Shown piece by piece: positions 42,936 through 51,900 of a DNA stretch of 64,000 bases. Source of the DNA: Verrucomicrobiota bacterium (GTDB lineage: Bacteria; Verrucomicrobiota; Verrucomicrobiia; Limisphaerales; J093); contig JAKQDD010000113.1 in assembly GCA_029556615.1 (NCBI GenBank), positions 1 to 64,000 of the forward strand, read 5' to 3'. Every line of letters starts with the position of its first letter. The first letter of the stretch is position 1. The position numbers and the translations under genes are program-made. The notes under the pieces were generated by a model, which had not been told where the DNA came from, did no database searches, and worked only from the letters and a program-made list of their open reading frames with translations.

Positions 42936-44693
42936 TCATGGCTTCCGCAACCGCCCCGCGATGTCCGCCCGGAACGGCGGCGGTGCCAACCGCACCGTGC
43001 CGCCCGTCACCGTGACCTCCGCCTCCGCCAGGCGCTTGCCTTCGAGCGTATCCCACCACTCGACCCGCCAACGCCCGTCGTCGATCCCCTCCAGCAAGAC
43101 CGTCGCACCCGTGACCGGCGCCGGATTCGACTCGAGCGCGCCGTTCGGCCAGTCGCACGCCTGATCCAACAGCCACACCAGCGCTTCGTCCCGCACCGCA
43201 ACCCCGAAGGCCCGCACCCCGCCCTCGACCAACCCAAACCGGGCCGGCTTCAGGTCGCCCCGGCCCATGCCAGTGCCCTCGAGGAACGCGCTCAGCGCCG
43301 ACCAGTGCCGATACAAGTCCGCGGAGTGGATGCTCTCCCACCACCACGTCATCCCCGTGCCCGCCGAACCCGTGAACGCCCCGCTCCAGATCGCCTGGTG
43401 CAGCGCCCGCAAATGCGGATCCGTGTCCGGTTTCCACCCCTTCCAGTCGGTTCCATATTCACTGACAAAAAACGGCTTCCCGTAGCGTTCAAAGAACCGC
43501 GCCTGCTTCTGCGCCGTCATCAGGGCGGGATGCTTCTCGTTGTAGGAGTGGTACTGGGCAAAGTCCATCTCGGCCAGCGCAAACAAGTCGGGACGCTCGC
43601 TGCCGCCCGTGAAGCTCGAAGAAATCAAGTGCTGATAAGGATCCAGCGCCCGCAGGCGGCGCCCGAGATCGCGATGCCATGCCACAACATCCGCGTGCTT
43701 CACGTAGGCATACGCGTTGTCGATCTCGTTGAAGAACTCCCACGCCAGCAGGTTCGGGAACGCCGACCACCGGGCCACCATGTACCGGAGCCGCTTCTCG
43801 TAAAGCTGCTTGGCCGCCTCGAGCGTGAAGAAGTCGTTCTGAGTCGCGCAAGGCCCCCCGTTCGCCGTGTTGTAGGGATGCTGCGGCCAGAAGTTGTTCC
43901 CCCCCCAGTAGTCGGGCTTGACCTCGAACATCCCGTGGTAGTCCAGACAGAGCATCACGCACACCCCGGACCGTTCCGCCTCCGTCAGCACCCGGTCCAA
44001 TTGCCACGCCTTGTCGAGCCGATACCGCACCCGATCCCCCCGATCCCACTCGATCCCAAACGCCTGCGGCCACATCCAAAGCCGGATGTAGTTTATCCCC
44101 GCCTTCCGATACGCCGCCAGCCAGTCGTCGTAATCGTACGTCCCCCGGGATCCATGCCAGCAGGCGCAAAGACCGTTCAGGAAAAGCGGCGTGCCGTCAT
44201 CCCACCGAAAATAGCGCCGCTCCTTGGGTTCGACCCGGATCAGACCCTGCCGCCGCCCCGCCACCGCCTCGATCCAGGACTCACCCCGCCCCGACGCTTG
44301 CCCGCCAACCACCGCCGTCGCCGTCAGCCGATGCCGGCCCGGCTCGAGAGGCAACCATCGCACTCTCCAGCCGGCTTCACCCCGCGGCTTCAGCACCTCG
44401 CGATTTCCCTCGAGCTCGCGATCGTAGTCCTGATGGTAAAACGCCGGCAGCCGCAAGCGCTTGCCCGATGGCGCCACCACCTCCAAGTCCACGGCCGCCA
44501 CCTCCGGATCGAACGGGTTCGATACCCCAGGCACACCCTGGATCTTCATCTCCACTCGCTCGTGCACCTCCGGCCTGGCTTCCCCTCCCTCGATCCGCAG
44601 CCCGCTCCCGCTTTCCCCCGCCCAAGCAGGCGCCGCCAGTCCAATGCCCGCCAGCCCCGCCCATCCTGTCAACCGCCGCCACATGATACTCAT
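42936..44693 (-). CDS. Exported GH5-like TIM-barrel hydrolase
   Basis: A 585-residue secreted enzyme. A signal peptide (LTGWAGLAGIGLAAPAWAGE) leads to an N-terminal beta domain of the DUF5060 type (EVHERVEMKIQGVPGVSNPF), then a TIM barrel from about residue 165 (FLNGLCACWHGSRG, YRKAGINYIRLWMWPQAFG). The likely acid/base is Glu323 in EFFNEIDNAY and the likely nucleophile is Glu412 in FVSEYGTDWKG. A C-terminal beta-sandwich follows. Such proteins act on plant or algal polysaccharides; the substrate is unknown. It lies 121 bp after the propeller protein on the same strand. Confidence 0.88.
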   Translation of the reverse strand: MSIMWRRLTGWAGLAGIGLAAPAWAGESGSGLRIEGGEARPEVHERVEMKIQGVPGVSNPFDPEVAAVDLEVVAPSGKRLRLPAFYHQDYDRELEGNREVLKPRGEAGWRVRWLPLEPGRHRLTATAVVGGQASGRGESWIEAVAGRRQGLIRVEPKERRYFRWDDGTPLFLNGLCACWHGSRGTYDYDDWLAAYRKAGINYIRLWMWPQAFGIEWDRGDRVRYRLDKAWQLDRVLTEAERSGVCVMLCLDYHGMFEVKPDYWGGNNFWPQHPYNTANGGPCATQNDFFTLEAAKQLYEKRLRYMVARWSAFPNLLAWEFFNEIDNAYAYVKHADVVAWHRDLGRRLRALDPYQHLISSSFTGGSERPDLFALAEMDFAQYHSYNEKHPALMTAQKQARFFERYGKPFFVSEYGTDWKGWKPDTDPHLRALHQAIWSGAFTGSAGTGMTWWWESIHSADLYRHWSALSAFLEGTGMGRGDLKPARFGLVEGGVRAFGVAVRDEALVWLLDQACDWPNGALESNPAPVTGATVLLEGIDDGRWRVEWWDTLEGKRLAEAEVTVTGGTVRLAPPPFRADIAGRLRKP

Positions 44694-44814
44694 ACGCTTG
44701 TGCCTCCTCTCGCCCTCCGGTTGGAGGGCACCGATCGACTTCAACCACTCTGGCTGCGCGCCAACCGGTCCGCAACCACCTTCGCCTCCCGCCGCCGCAT
44801 GAAACCCGTCATCC

Positions 44815-47103
44815 TCACTGCGCCTTCGCTTTCCCAACGCCCCCCGCCGACTCCAGAATCCCCAGGTGCCGACCCATCCAGTACGGCAACAGCCAAAACA
44901 CCCCGTCGCCTTCGCTCTCGCCACCGTCCCCCTGGACCGCCAGCCAGGGATTCTGGTCGGTGCGCGAGTACGCGATCTCGCCCGGCGGCAACCGGCGATC
45001 CGTCTGCCACCGCTCGATCTCCGGGTACCTGCACAGCCGGACGTCTTCGCGGACCGTATTGTCCATCGTCCAGCGAACAAGATCCAGCGGCGTCTCCCGC
45101 AACAACGCCAGCGCCCCGTCGCAATTGGCCCGGCGTGGAGTCGTGCACAGGGCATAGATGAACTCGAAGAAAGGACTCCCGTCCCGGCGAACCGCCGCGT
45201 GCCACCGCTCCAGGCTTCGCCGATAGACCCGCCGCAGGCCGGGATCGGTCTCGAGTGTCAACAACGCCGGATACGCAAAGGCCAGAAGCTCGAAGTCGAT
45301 GTAGGTCCTCCAGGCCGGATTCAAGTTCGGCGCCTCGAGCGCATTCCGGTCGTAATGATGATCGCGAATCAGGCGCCTGTAGTGGTCCGCATACCGGGAA
45401 TCCCCGCTCACATGATGCGCCAACTTGAGAAAAGAGAGGAGCTCGACCGAGTTGATGCCCCGTTCCATGGCCCAGTCGGGGTCGCCATTGAGCCGCTCCG
45501 GTGCCCAAACACCCCACCGGGTCGGCGTCCCATCGAGATCCGTCAGGGTGTAACCATGCTCGATCAGGTGATCCATGATCCGTACCACCTGGGTCGCCAC
45601 CCGCCGCCGATCCGCAGCGTCCCTGGCCAGCTCGTGAAATGCCCAATACCCGAAGAAATGCGCGGTCACCTCGTCGCTGCTGGTGTCTCCCTTCCAGAGC
45701 CATCGGCCATCCGCGGACACCCGCCAACGCAGCGGCACTCGCTTGTTGCGCGGATCCCGCACCTGCTCTTCAGCCCAGACCGGAGCCGGGATCTCCTCGT
45801 TGGGATCGTGAACACGCCGCCCATCGGCCGGCACTACCGTTCGCGCCAGGAATCCCGGAGTCCCCGTCACCCGCTCGAGAAACTCACACGCCCCCAACGC
45901 CCGCCGTGCCGCCGCCAGAGCCTCGGGATCGCCCGTCACCGCGTACCGATACGCCTCCATCGCCAGCGCCAAAGCCGTGTACCCACCGTCGTTGTCGTCG
46001 TCAGTCGGTTCCCAGGTCGCCAACTGCCCCGGCGTTCGCAGCCGGCACTGGCCCACAATCCCCGGTGGCCGCACGTGCCGTGCCTCGAGCACCCGATGAA
46101 AGCGCGCGGCCTTCGCCGCCAGCGTCAACTGTTCCGTGCGCAGCGCGCTCACGCCGGCAGCCGTCGCCACCCAAACCACCCCGTCATGCCCCACCGCGAC
46201 GTCACGGACATCGTCCGACATCAGCCACCGCTGGCCACGCAGCACCTTCCACCTCCCCGACTCGTAGCAGGCCGCCCCCCGTGCCGTGCCGCACCACAGC
46301 GCCCCGTCCTCCCCCCGCGCAATAGCCCGGACGTCCTCCGACGGCAAACCGTCCCCAGCACCAATCGACCGCGTCAGCCGTTCCCCTTCGAACACCTGAA
46401 TGCCACCCAGCGCCGCCGCCCACAACCGCCCGCCGCCCGCATCAACAACAGCCCGAACCGAGATGCTCGCCGCCGCACGCGCATCGACCCAATACCCGCT
46501 CCGTGCCCGCCGCCATGCGTAGAGCCCCATCTCGGTCGCCACCCACCACGTCCCTGCCGTACCCGCCGTAATCCCGCGCACATACCGGGTACACCCAGGT
46601 TCGACCTCCTCAGCCCAGCCCGCCCCCACACGCCAATACCCCCCCGGCCCGCCCGCCAGGACGATGCCCTCCGCCGAAACCCCAACCGCCCCGACCGGGC
46701 CAGCCACACCCTCGATCCTCTGGGCTCGCCCGCCTCGAATGCCATGGAGCCCGTTCCAGGCCCCCGCCCATACCGCCCCGTCCGAACCCGCCGCAACATC
46801 GAAGACCGGCCCTTCCCCACCCGCCAGAACCACCGGCACCCACGCCTCACCGCCGGGGGACAAAACGAAAACACCCGCGGCCGTTCCAACCCACACGCCA
46901 CCATCCCGTGCCAAGGCCAAAGCCCGAACGTCACTCGCCCCACCGGCCGGCAGCCGATGAGCCTCGTGCACGTAGTGCAGCACGGGTTCGTCAAGATGCG
47001 AACCCGCAGCGGTGATGGAACCTCCCGCACAAACCCCGATGACGGCGCTCAAGGTCATCGCGCACACCGCAAGTCCGGCGATGGATCTCCCGATGCCGCG
47101 CAT
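44815..47103 (-). CDS. Two-component-type propeller plus alpha/alpha-barrel protein
   Basis: A 762-residue exported protein. ATG 47103 is chosen for a good ribosome site (GGGAGAGGAA) and a following signal peptide (SIAGLAVCAMTLSAVIGVCA). Residues about 45-340 are reg_prop-type propeller blades (VRALALARDGGVWVGTAAGV; VRAIARGEDGALWCGTARGA; VRDVAVGHDGVVWVATAAGV). The rest (340-762) is helical, like the (alpha/alpha) barrels of glucuronyl epimerases and GH88/GH105-like enzymes (YTALALAMEAYRYAVTGDPE; FFGYWAFHELARDAADRRR; DPDWAMERGINSVELLSFLK). This pairing of a sensor-type propeller with a barrel and no kinase is unusual. Confidence 0.8.
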   Translation of the reverse strand: MRGIGRSIAGLAVCAMTLSAVIGVCAGGSITAAGSHLDEPVLHYVHEAHRLPAGGASDVRALALARDGGVWVGTAAGVFVLSPGGEAWVPVVLAGGEGPVFDVAAGSDGAVWAGAWNGLHGIRGGRAQRIEGVAGPVGAVGVSAEGIVLAGGPGGYWRVGAGWAEEVEPGCTRYVRGITAGTAGTWWVATEMGLYAWRRARSGYWVDARAAASISVRAVVDAGGGRLWAAALGGIQVFEGERLTRSIGAGDGLPSEDVRAIARGEDGALWCGTARGAACYESGRWKVLRGQRWLMSDDVRDVAVGHDGVVWVATAAGVSALRTEQLTLAAKAARFHRVLEARHVRPPGIVGQCRLRTPGQLATWEPTDDDNDGGYTALALAMEAYRYAVTGDPEALAAARRALGACEFLERVTGTPGFLARTVVPADGRRVHDPNEEIPAPVWAEEQVRDPRNKRVPLRWRVSADGRWLWKGDTSSDEVTAHFFGYWAFHELARDAADRRRVATQVVRIMDHLIEHGYTLTDLDGTPTRWGVWAPERLNGDPDWAMERGINSVELLSFLKLAHHVSGDSRYADHYRRLIRDHHYDRNALEAPNLNPAWRTYIDFELLAFAYPALLTLETDPGLRRVYRRSLERWHAAVRRDGSPFFEFIYALCTTPRRANCDGALALLRETPLDLVRWTMDNTVREDVRLCRYPEIERWQTDRRLPPGEIAYSRTDQNPWLAVQGDGGESEGDGVFWLLPYWMGRHLGILESAGGVGKAKAQ

Positions 47104-47134
47104 GCCTGTTCCTCTCCCTCTGCCATCTGAATCC

Positions 47135-47281
47135 ATGTCGCACAACGTCACCGTGCTGCTTTGGTCCCTGTCCATCCCATTCGCCGGCTTGCTGCTCCTC
47201 TCGCTGATCTTTGGGCCGGACCCTGTGATACGCGCGCTGCAGAACGAGGGCGGTACCTTCCTCATTCCGCTGCTGCGCTAG
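47135..47281 (+). CDS. Possible small membrane protein
   Basis: A 48-residue frame starting MSHNVTVLLWSLSIPFAG and continuing LLLLSLIFGPDP, then VIRALQNEGGTFLIPLLR. It has one strong hydrophobic segment, as in small membrane proteins. It is divergent from the propeller gene by 31 bp and overlaps the TPR gene end by 20 bp on the opposite strand. There is no clear ribosome site. Low confidence. Confidence 0.3.
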   Translation: MSHNVTVLLWSLSIPFAGLLLLSLIFGPDPVIRALQNEGGTFLIPLLR

Positions 47282-47606
47282 ACGCCACCTGTCTCTTCCA
47301 CGAAGCAACGCGCGCTCGCGTCCCGTGGTGCTCGGCCTTCGCCTTGTCCCCGATCTTCACATAGAAAAGCGACAGGTTGGTGTGGACGAGTTGATCGTCC
47401 GGACGCAGCCGCTCGGCCTTATGACCCTCGGCGATGGCGCCGGCGTGGTCGCCGAGGCGACACAGCGCCATGCCCAGGGCAAGCTGCGCGTCGAAATGCT
47501 CCGGCGCTTCCGCCAGAATCCCCCGCAGTTTCTCCGCCGCCGCGGCGTAGTCCCCGCAGCTGAAATCGAACATCGCGTCGTCGTAGCGCTCGTCCCAAGT
47601 CGCCAT
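47262..47606 (-). CDS. TPR-repeat protein
   Basis: A 114-residue protein with about three tetratricopeptide helices: MFDFSCGDYAAAAEKLRGIL, then FDAQLALGMALCRLGDHAGA, then VHTNLSLFYVKIGDKAKAEH. TPR proteins are scaffolds for protein contacts. ATG 47606 is chosen over the in-frame TTG 47621 because AAGGGA lies 5 bases upstream of it. It stands alone between divergent genes; no partner is evident. Confidence 0.75.
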   Translation of the reverse strand: MATWDERYDDAMFDFSCGDYAAAAEKLRGILAEAPEHFDAQLALGMALCRLGDHAGAIAEGHKAERLRPDDQLVHTNLSLFYVKIGDKAKAEHHGTRARVASWKRQVASSAAAE

Positions 47607-47670
47607 AATTCCCTTTGACAATTCAGCCTATGACACGATTCTCCCGGGCACGCAAGTGCGGAGGATCACG

Positions 47671-48441
47671 ATGAGGTTGCGCCTGATTTCGACCGATTTT
47701 GATGGGACAATTTTCGCCGAGTTCGAGAACCCGCCGGTGCCGCTGAGACTGCAGGAACTGCTGGGCCAATTCCAGCACGCCGGCGTCCCATGGGTCATCA
47801 ACACCGGCCGCGATCTCACCGGGCTCATGGAGGTCATCGCCCGGGCACGCCTGTCCGTCCGGCCCGATTACGTCGTCGCCGTCGAACGGGAGATCTACCA
47901 GCACACCGCCGCCGGCTATGTCCCGTTCGGCGACTGGAACGAACGCTGCTCCCGCGATCACGCCGCCCTCTTCGCCCGGGTGCAGGCCGACATCCCGCGT
48001 CTGACCGCCTGGATCGAAGCCCACCACGCCGCCGAGGTCTACCGGGACCCCTGGTCGCCGCTCTGTCTCCTGGCCGATTCCAACGCGGAGGCGGACGGCA
48101 TCGAGGCCTACGTCCGGGCTTACTGCCGGACAATCCCCAACCTTACCTTTGTCCGGAACGACGTCTACGCGCGCTTCTGTCACGCCGCCTACTCGAAGGG
48201 CACCGCCCTCGCCGCCATCGCCCGGCACCTGGGTGTCACCCCCGCTGAGGTGTTCGCCGCCGGCGACCACCTGAATGATCTCCCCATGCTCGACTCCGCC
48301 GTCGCCGGTCACCTCCTGGCGCCGTCCAACGCCATCCCGATCGTCAAGGAAGCCGTCGCCCGTCAAGCCGGGGAGATCAGTCCCCTGCCCCAGGGACACG
48401 CGGTCGAGGCCGCGCTCCGCCGCCTCGCGAGCAACCGCTGA
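47671..48441 (+). CDS. HAD subclass IIB phosphatase (Cof-like)
   Basis: A 256-residue HAD hydrolase. The nucleophile motif is ISTDFDGTIF, followed by a sugar-phosphatase-type cap, VINTGRDLTGLMEVI (motif II region), then KGTALAAIARHLGV (motif III Lys) and FAAGDHLNDLPMLDSAVAGH (motif IV). Cof- and sucrose-phosphatase-like enzymes act on small phosphorylated sugars. ATG 47671 has GGAGG 7 bases upstream. The end overlaps the ribokinase gene's end by 79 bp, tail to tail, on opposite strands. Confidence 0.88.
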   Translation: MRLRLISTDFDGTIFAEFENPPVPLRLQELLGQFQHAGVPWVINTGRDLTGLMEVIARARLSVRPDYVVAVEREIYQHTAAGYVPFGDWNERCSRDHAALFARVQADIPRLTAWIEAHHAAEVYRDPWSPLCLLADSNAEADGIEAYVRAYCRTIPNLTFVRNDVYARFCHAAYSKGTALAAIARHLGVTPAEVFAAGDHLNDLPMLDSAVAGHLLAPSNAIPIVKEAVARQAGEISPLPQGHAVEAALRRLASNR

Positions 48442-49337
48442 ATCTCCCCCCTCGAAGGCGCCGAGGGCTGCGCCCCCATCCGCGTGACCGACAGCGCAGC
48501 CGCCGCATTCGCAAACCGAACCGCCTCCGGCAACCGCCGTCCCTCCCCCAGCGCCACCGCCAGGGCGCCGTTGAACATGTCCCCCGCCGCCGTCGTGTCC
48601 ACCGCCCGAACCCGGAACCCGGGCACCCACAGGTCCCCCAACCCCGTCGCAACATAAGCACCCCGCGCGCCCATCGTGATGATCACGCTGGCCACGCCCC
48701 GCCGACGCAACACCGCGGCGGCACGCCGCACCGCCGCGTCGCTCCGCAGCCGGATCCCGGTCAGCAGCTCGGCCTCGGTCTCGTTCGGCGTGATCAAGTC
48801 CACCCGGCGCAGCAGCGCGTCCGGCAGGGATCGCGCCGGCGCCGGATTAAGCAACACCAGCGCCCCCGCCTCCGACGCCAATCGCGCCGCCGTCCGCACC
48901 GCCCCCAAAGGCGTCTCGAGCTGCAGCAACAGGACGTCCGCACCCCCAAACGCCCCGCGCGCCCGCCGCACATCGGCCGGCGTCAGCCGTCCGTTCGCGC
49001 CGCCGGCCACGGCAATCGCGTTCTCCCCCGACTCGGCCACCAGAATCAGGGCGACTCCCGAGGGCGCCTTCGCATCGCGACGGACATGGCGAACATCAAT
49101 CCCCAGCCGGGTCCAGCCTTCGAGTGCGCGCCCCCCGAATTCGTCGCGGCCCACGCACCCCACAAAAGTCACCGCGCCCCCCGCCCGGGCTGCGCCAACC
49201 GCCTGGTTCGCCCCCTTCCCCCCCGCAGCCACACTGAACGCGCCGCCCAAAACCGTCTCGCCAGGACGCGGGATCCGGTCAACCCGCACGATCATGTCCG
49301 TGTTCGCGCTTCCCACCACCAGAATCCGCGGTTTCAT
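48363..49337 (-). CDS. rbsK: Ribokinase
   Basis: A 324-residue PfkB-family sugar kinase, most like ribokinase, which phosphorylates D-ribose at O5. The N-terminus RILVVGSANTDMIVRVDRIP, the GG in SVAAGGKGANQAVGAARAG, LLLQLETPL and VLLNPAPAR are ribokinase-typical. The catalytic site is VDTTAAGDMFNGALAVAL with the base Asp and anion-hole GAGD-like segment. It is the last gene of the rbsBACK operon, 1 bp after the permease. Its last ~25 residues are repeat-free and overlap the HAD gene end. Confidence 0.92.
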   Translation of the reverse strand: MKPRILVVGSANTDMIVRVDRIPRPGETVLGGAFSVAAGGKGANQAVGAARAGGAVTFVGCVGRDEFGGRALEGWTRLGIDVRHVRRDAKAPSGVALILVAESGENAIAVAGGANGRLTPADVRRARGAFGGADVLLLQLETPLGAVRTAARLASEAGALVLLNPAPARSLPDALLRRVDLITPNETEAELLTGIRLRSDAAVRRAAAVLRRRGVASVIITMGARGAYVATGLGDLWVPGFRVRAVDTTAAGDMFNGALAVALGEGRRLPEAVRFANAAAALSVTRMGAQPSAPSRGEIQRLLARRRSAASTACPWGRGLISPA

Positions 49338-49338
49338 C

Positions 49339-50331
49339 TCATGACTCCTTCCGTCCCGTCAGCCGATGCCGATAATGGTCGACAATCACCGCCGCCACGA
49401 TCACCAGGCCGGTGACAAGCCGTTTCGTCTCGTCCCGGGCCCCGACAGCCGCAAGCCCGGAGTTCAGGACGGCGATGATGAGCACGCCGAACAGGGTGCT
49501 GACCACCGAGCCCCGCCCGCCCATCAGGCTCGTGCCCCCAATGACCGCGGCCGCAATGGCCTGCAGCTCAAACCCAAGCCCCGCGTTGGGATTCGCGGAT
49601 TGAAACCGGGCGGTATCAATGATCGCCGCCAAAGCCACACAGACCCCGGCGAACACAAAGACCGCAATCTTCACCGGCCGCGGGTCGATCCCGCTGAGGC
49701 GCACAGCCTCCTCATTCGTCCCGATGGCGACAATGTACCGGCCAAAGATCGTCCTCGAGAGAACCGCCTGGGCCGCCACCACCACCGCCACCGCCACCAA
49801 AAACGGCAGCGACAACCCCAGCACGTGCGGCTCCGCAATCGCCTCGACCACCGATCCCAAGTACTGCGTCTGCGATCGCGTCACCGCATGCGCCCCGCCC
49901 CGCGCCATCTCGAGCACGCCCAACGTCACAATGAACGTCGGCAGCCGCCAGCGGACCGACACGTACCCGTTGAACCCGCCGCACACCGCCCCCGTCCCCA
50001 CCGCCGCCAGGACCGCCGCCCACAGCGGCCAATGCCCCTGCGCCAACGCCACCCCCATCACCGCCCCGCATAACCCCAGCACCGAACCCACCGAAAGGTC
50101 AATCTGCCCCAGCACCAGCACATACGTCATCCCCGTGGCCACCAGCAGCGCCGCCGGAACCTGGTTCGCAATCGTCCGGAAATTCGTCGCGCTGAAGAAA
50201 TGATCCGTGCCCAGCGCGAACACCACAATCAGACCCGCCAAAGCCGCGATCATCCCTGCGTACTCGCCCGCCACCTTCCGCCACGGAATCCCACCCCCCG
50301 CCCCGCCCGCGTCCTCGCCTGCAATCGTCAT
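49339..50331 (-). CDS. rbsC: Ribose-type ABC transporter permease
   Basis: A 330-residue membrane permease of the RbsC/XylH/AraH family with about 8-10 helices (IAALAGLIVVFALGTDHFF; LVATGMTYVLVLGQIDLSVG; VAVAVVVAAQAVLSRTIFGR). The conserved cytoplasmic segment is GTNEEAVRLSGIDPRPVKIA, and the C-terminal AAAVIGGTSLMGGRGSV is family-typical. Start ATG 50331 overlaps the RbsA stop (ATGA), so the two are coupled. Which sugar is carried is inferred from the adjacent ribokinase. Confidence 0.92.
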   Translation of the reverse strand: MTIAGEDAGGAGGGIPWRKVAGEYAGMIAALAGLIVVFALGTDHFFSATNFRTIANQVPAALLVATGMTYVLVLGQIDLSVGSVLGLCGAVMGVALAQGHWPLWAAVLAAVGTGAVCGGFNGYVSVRWRLPTFIVTLGVLEMARGGAHAVTRSQTQYLGSVVEAIAEPHVLGLSLPFLVAVAVVVAAQAVLSRTIFGRYIVAIGTNEEAVRLSGIDPRPVKIAVFVFAGVCVALAAIIDTARFQSANPNAGLGFELQAIAAAVIGGTSLMGGRGSVVSTLFGVLIIAVLNSGLAAVGARDETKRLVTGLVIVAAVIVDHYRHRLTGRKES

Positions 50332-51872
50332 GCGTCACCCGCTCCCCGGCAACCGCTGAAGGCCGCCGCCAGGATTCGCTCCTGGCTCCAATCGCCACGC
50401 TCAAACGTCGCCGCCAACCGGCCGGCCGAAAGCACCGCGATCCGGTCACACAGCATCATCAGCTCGGGCAGGTCTGATGACGCCACCACGAGCGCCTTGC
50501 CGCGAGCCGCCAACCCCGCCAGAAGTTCGTAGATCTCATACCGCGCCCCAATGTCAATCCCCCGCGTCGGCTCGTCGAACAACACCACCCCACAGTCGCG
50601 CATCAACCACCGCATCAGCACCACCTTCTGCTGGTTGCCCCCGCTGAGCTCGCACACCGGTTGCTCGATCGACCGGCAACGGAGCGTCAAAGCCCGGGCC
50701 CATTCCCCCGCCAACGCTTCCTCCCGCCCCCGCCCAATCCACCCCCCACGGCCGCATACCCTCCCGAGATTCCCCAACACCGCGTTCTCCCGCACGGACA
50801 AGGGCAGAAACAAGCCCTGCTCCTTCCGATTCTCCGTCAGCAGCGCCAACCCCTGCCGAACCGCGTCCCCCGGCGACCGGATCGACGCCGGAACCGTCGC
50901 CCCGTGCAAGTAAACCTCCCCGCCCTCCCGCGCGTCCGCACCAAACACCGCCCGCAACGTCTCGGTCCGACCCGACCCCATCAGCCCCGCCAATCCCAGA
51001 ATCTCACCCCCGCGCACCTCGAACGAGACCCCGCGCACGACCGGCGCCGACCGCACATTGACGACGCGCAGCGCCACCGGACCGCGGGTCTCGCCGGAAC
51101 GCCGGGCCACGGCCGACACGTCGCGTCCCACCATCAACCGCACCAGCGTCTCGAGATCCAGCTCCGCCGTCCGCCGCGTCGCCACCCACCGGCCGTCCCG
51201 CAACACACTCACCCGATCACTGATCCGCTGGACCTCCTCGAGCCGATGCGAAATGTAGAGAATCGCCTTCCCCTCAGCCCGAAGACGACGAAGCTGGACG
51301 AACAGCCGGTCGATCTCCGGATCCGTCAGCGCCGCCGTCGGTTCGTCGAGAATCAGCAGTTCACAATGCCCGGCCAGGCCGGCGGCAATCTCGACCATCT
51401 GCTGCCGGCCGATCCCAAGCGTGCCCACCGCCTGCCCGGGATCAAGGTCGCCCAGCCCCAGCGGGGCCAGCAAAGCCCGCGCCGCCCGCTCCAGCGCACG
51501 ATAGGCGATCCACCCCCCCCGATGCGGCAGACGATCAAGAAACAGACTCTCCGCCACCGTCAGGGTCCGGATCAGGTTCAACTCCTGCATCACCATCCGC
51601 ACCCCACGCGCTTCCGCATCCCGCCGGTCCCGCGGGGCATACGGCTCGCCCCGGAAACGCAGGGCCCCGGCGTCGGGCCGGATCAACCCCGCCAGGATCC
51701 TCGATAAGGTGCTCTTGCCCGCGCCGTTTTCCCCCACCAACGCGTGGATCTCGCCGCGCTCGAGGTCCAGATCCACCTCCGCCAACACCGGGCCCGCGTA
51801 GGACTTGCCCAACGAGCGAGCCTCGAGCAGCGGCGCCGCCCCGGACCGCTCCGCCGCCGCACCCTCCGACAT
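50328..51872 (-). CDS. rbsA: Ribose-type ABC transporter ATPase
   Basis: A 514-residue twin-domain ATPase. Domain 1 has Walker A GENGAGKST, signature LGIGRQQMVEIA and Walker B LLILDEPTAALTD. Domain 2 has a degenerate Walker A (GLMGSGRTE), signature LSGGNQQKVVLMRWL and Walker B GVVLFDEPTRGID. Degenerate domain 2 Walker A is normal in the RbsA/MglA/XylG family. ATG 51872 is used; GTG 51890 would add 6 residues. It lies 28 bp after the binding-protein gene. Confidence 0.93.
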   Translation of the reverse strand: MSEGAAAERSGAAPLLEARSLGKSYAGPVLAEVDLDLERGEIHALVGENGAGKSTLSRILAGLIRPDAGALRFRGEPYAPRDRRDAEARGVRMVMQELNLIRTLTVAESLFLDRLPHRGGWIAYRALERAARALLAPLGLGDLDPGQAVGTLGIGRQQMVEIAAGLAGHCELLILDEPTAALTDPEIDRLFVQLRRLRAEGKAILYISHRLEEVQRISDRVSVLRDGRWVATRRTAELDLETLVRLMVGRDVSAVARRSGETRGPVALRVVNVRSAPVVRGVSFEVRGGEILGLAGLMGSGRTETLRAVFGADAREGGEVYLHGATVPASIRSPGDAVRQGLALLTENRKEQGLFLPLSVRENAVLGNLGRVCGRGGWIGRGREEALAGEWARALTLRCRSIEQPVCELSGGNQQKVVLMRWLMRDCGVVLFDEPTRGIDIGARYEIYELLAGLAARGKALVVASSDLPELMMLCDRIAVLSAGRLAATFERGDWSQERILAAAFSGCRGAGDA

Positions 51873-51900
51873 GGAAATGCCGTGCAACACTCCGCAGCGC

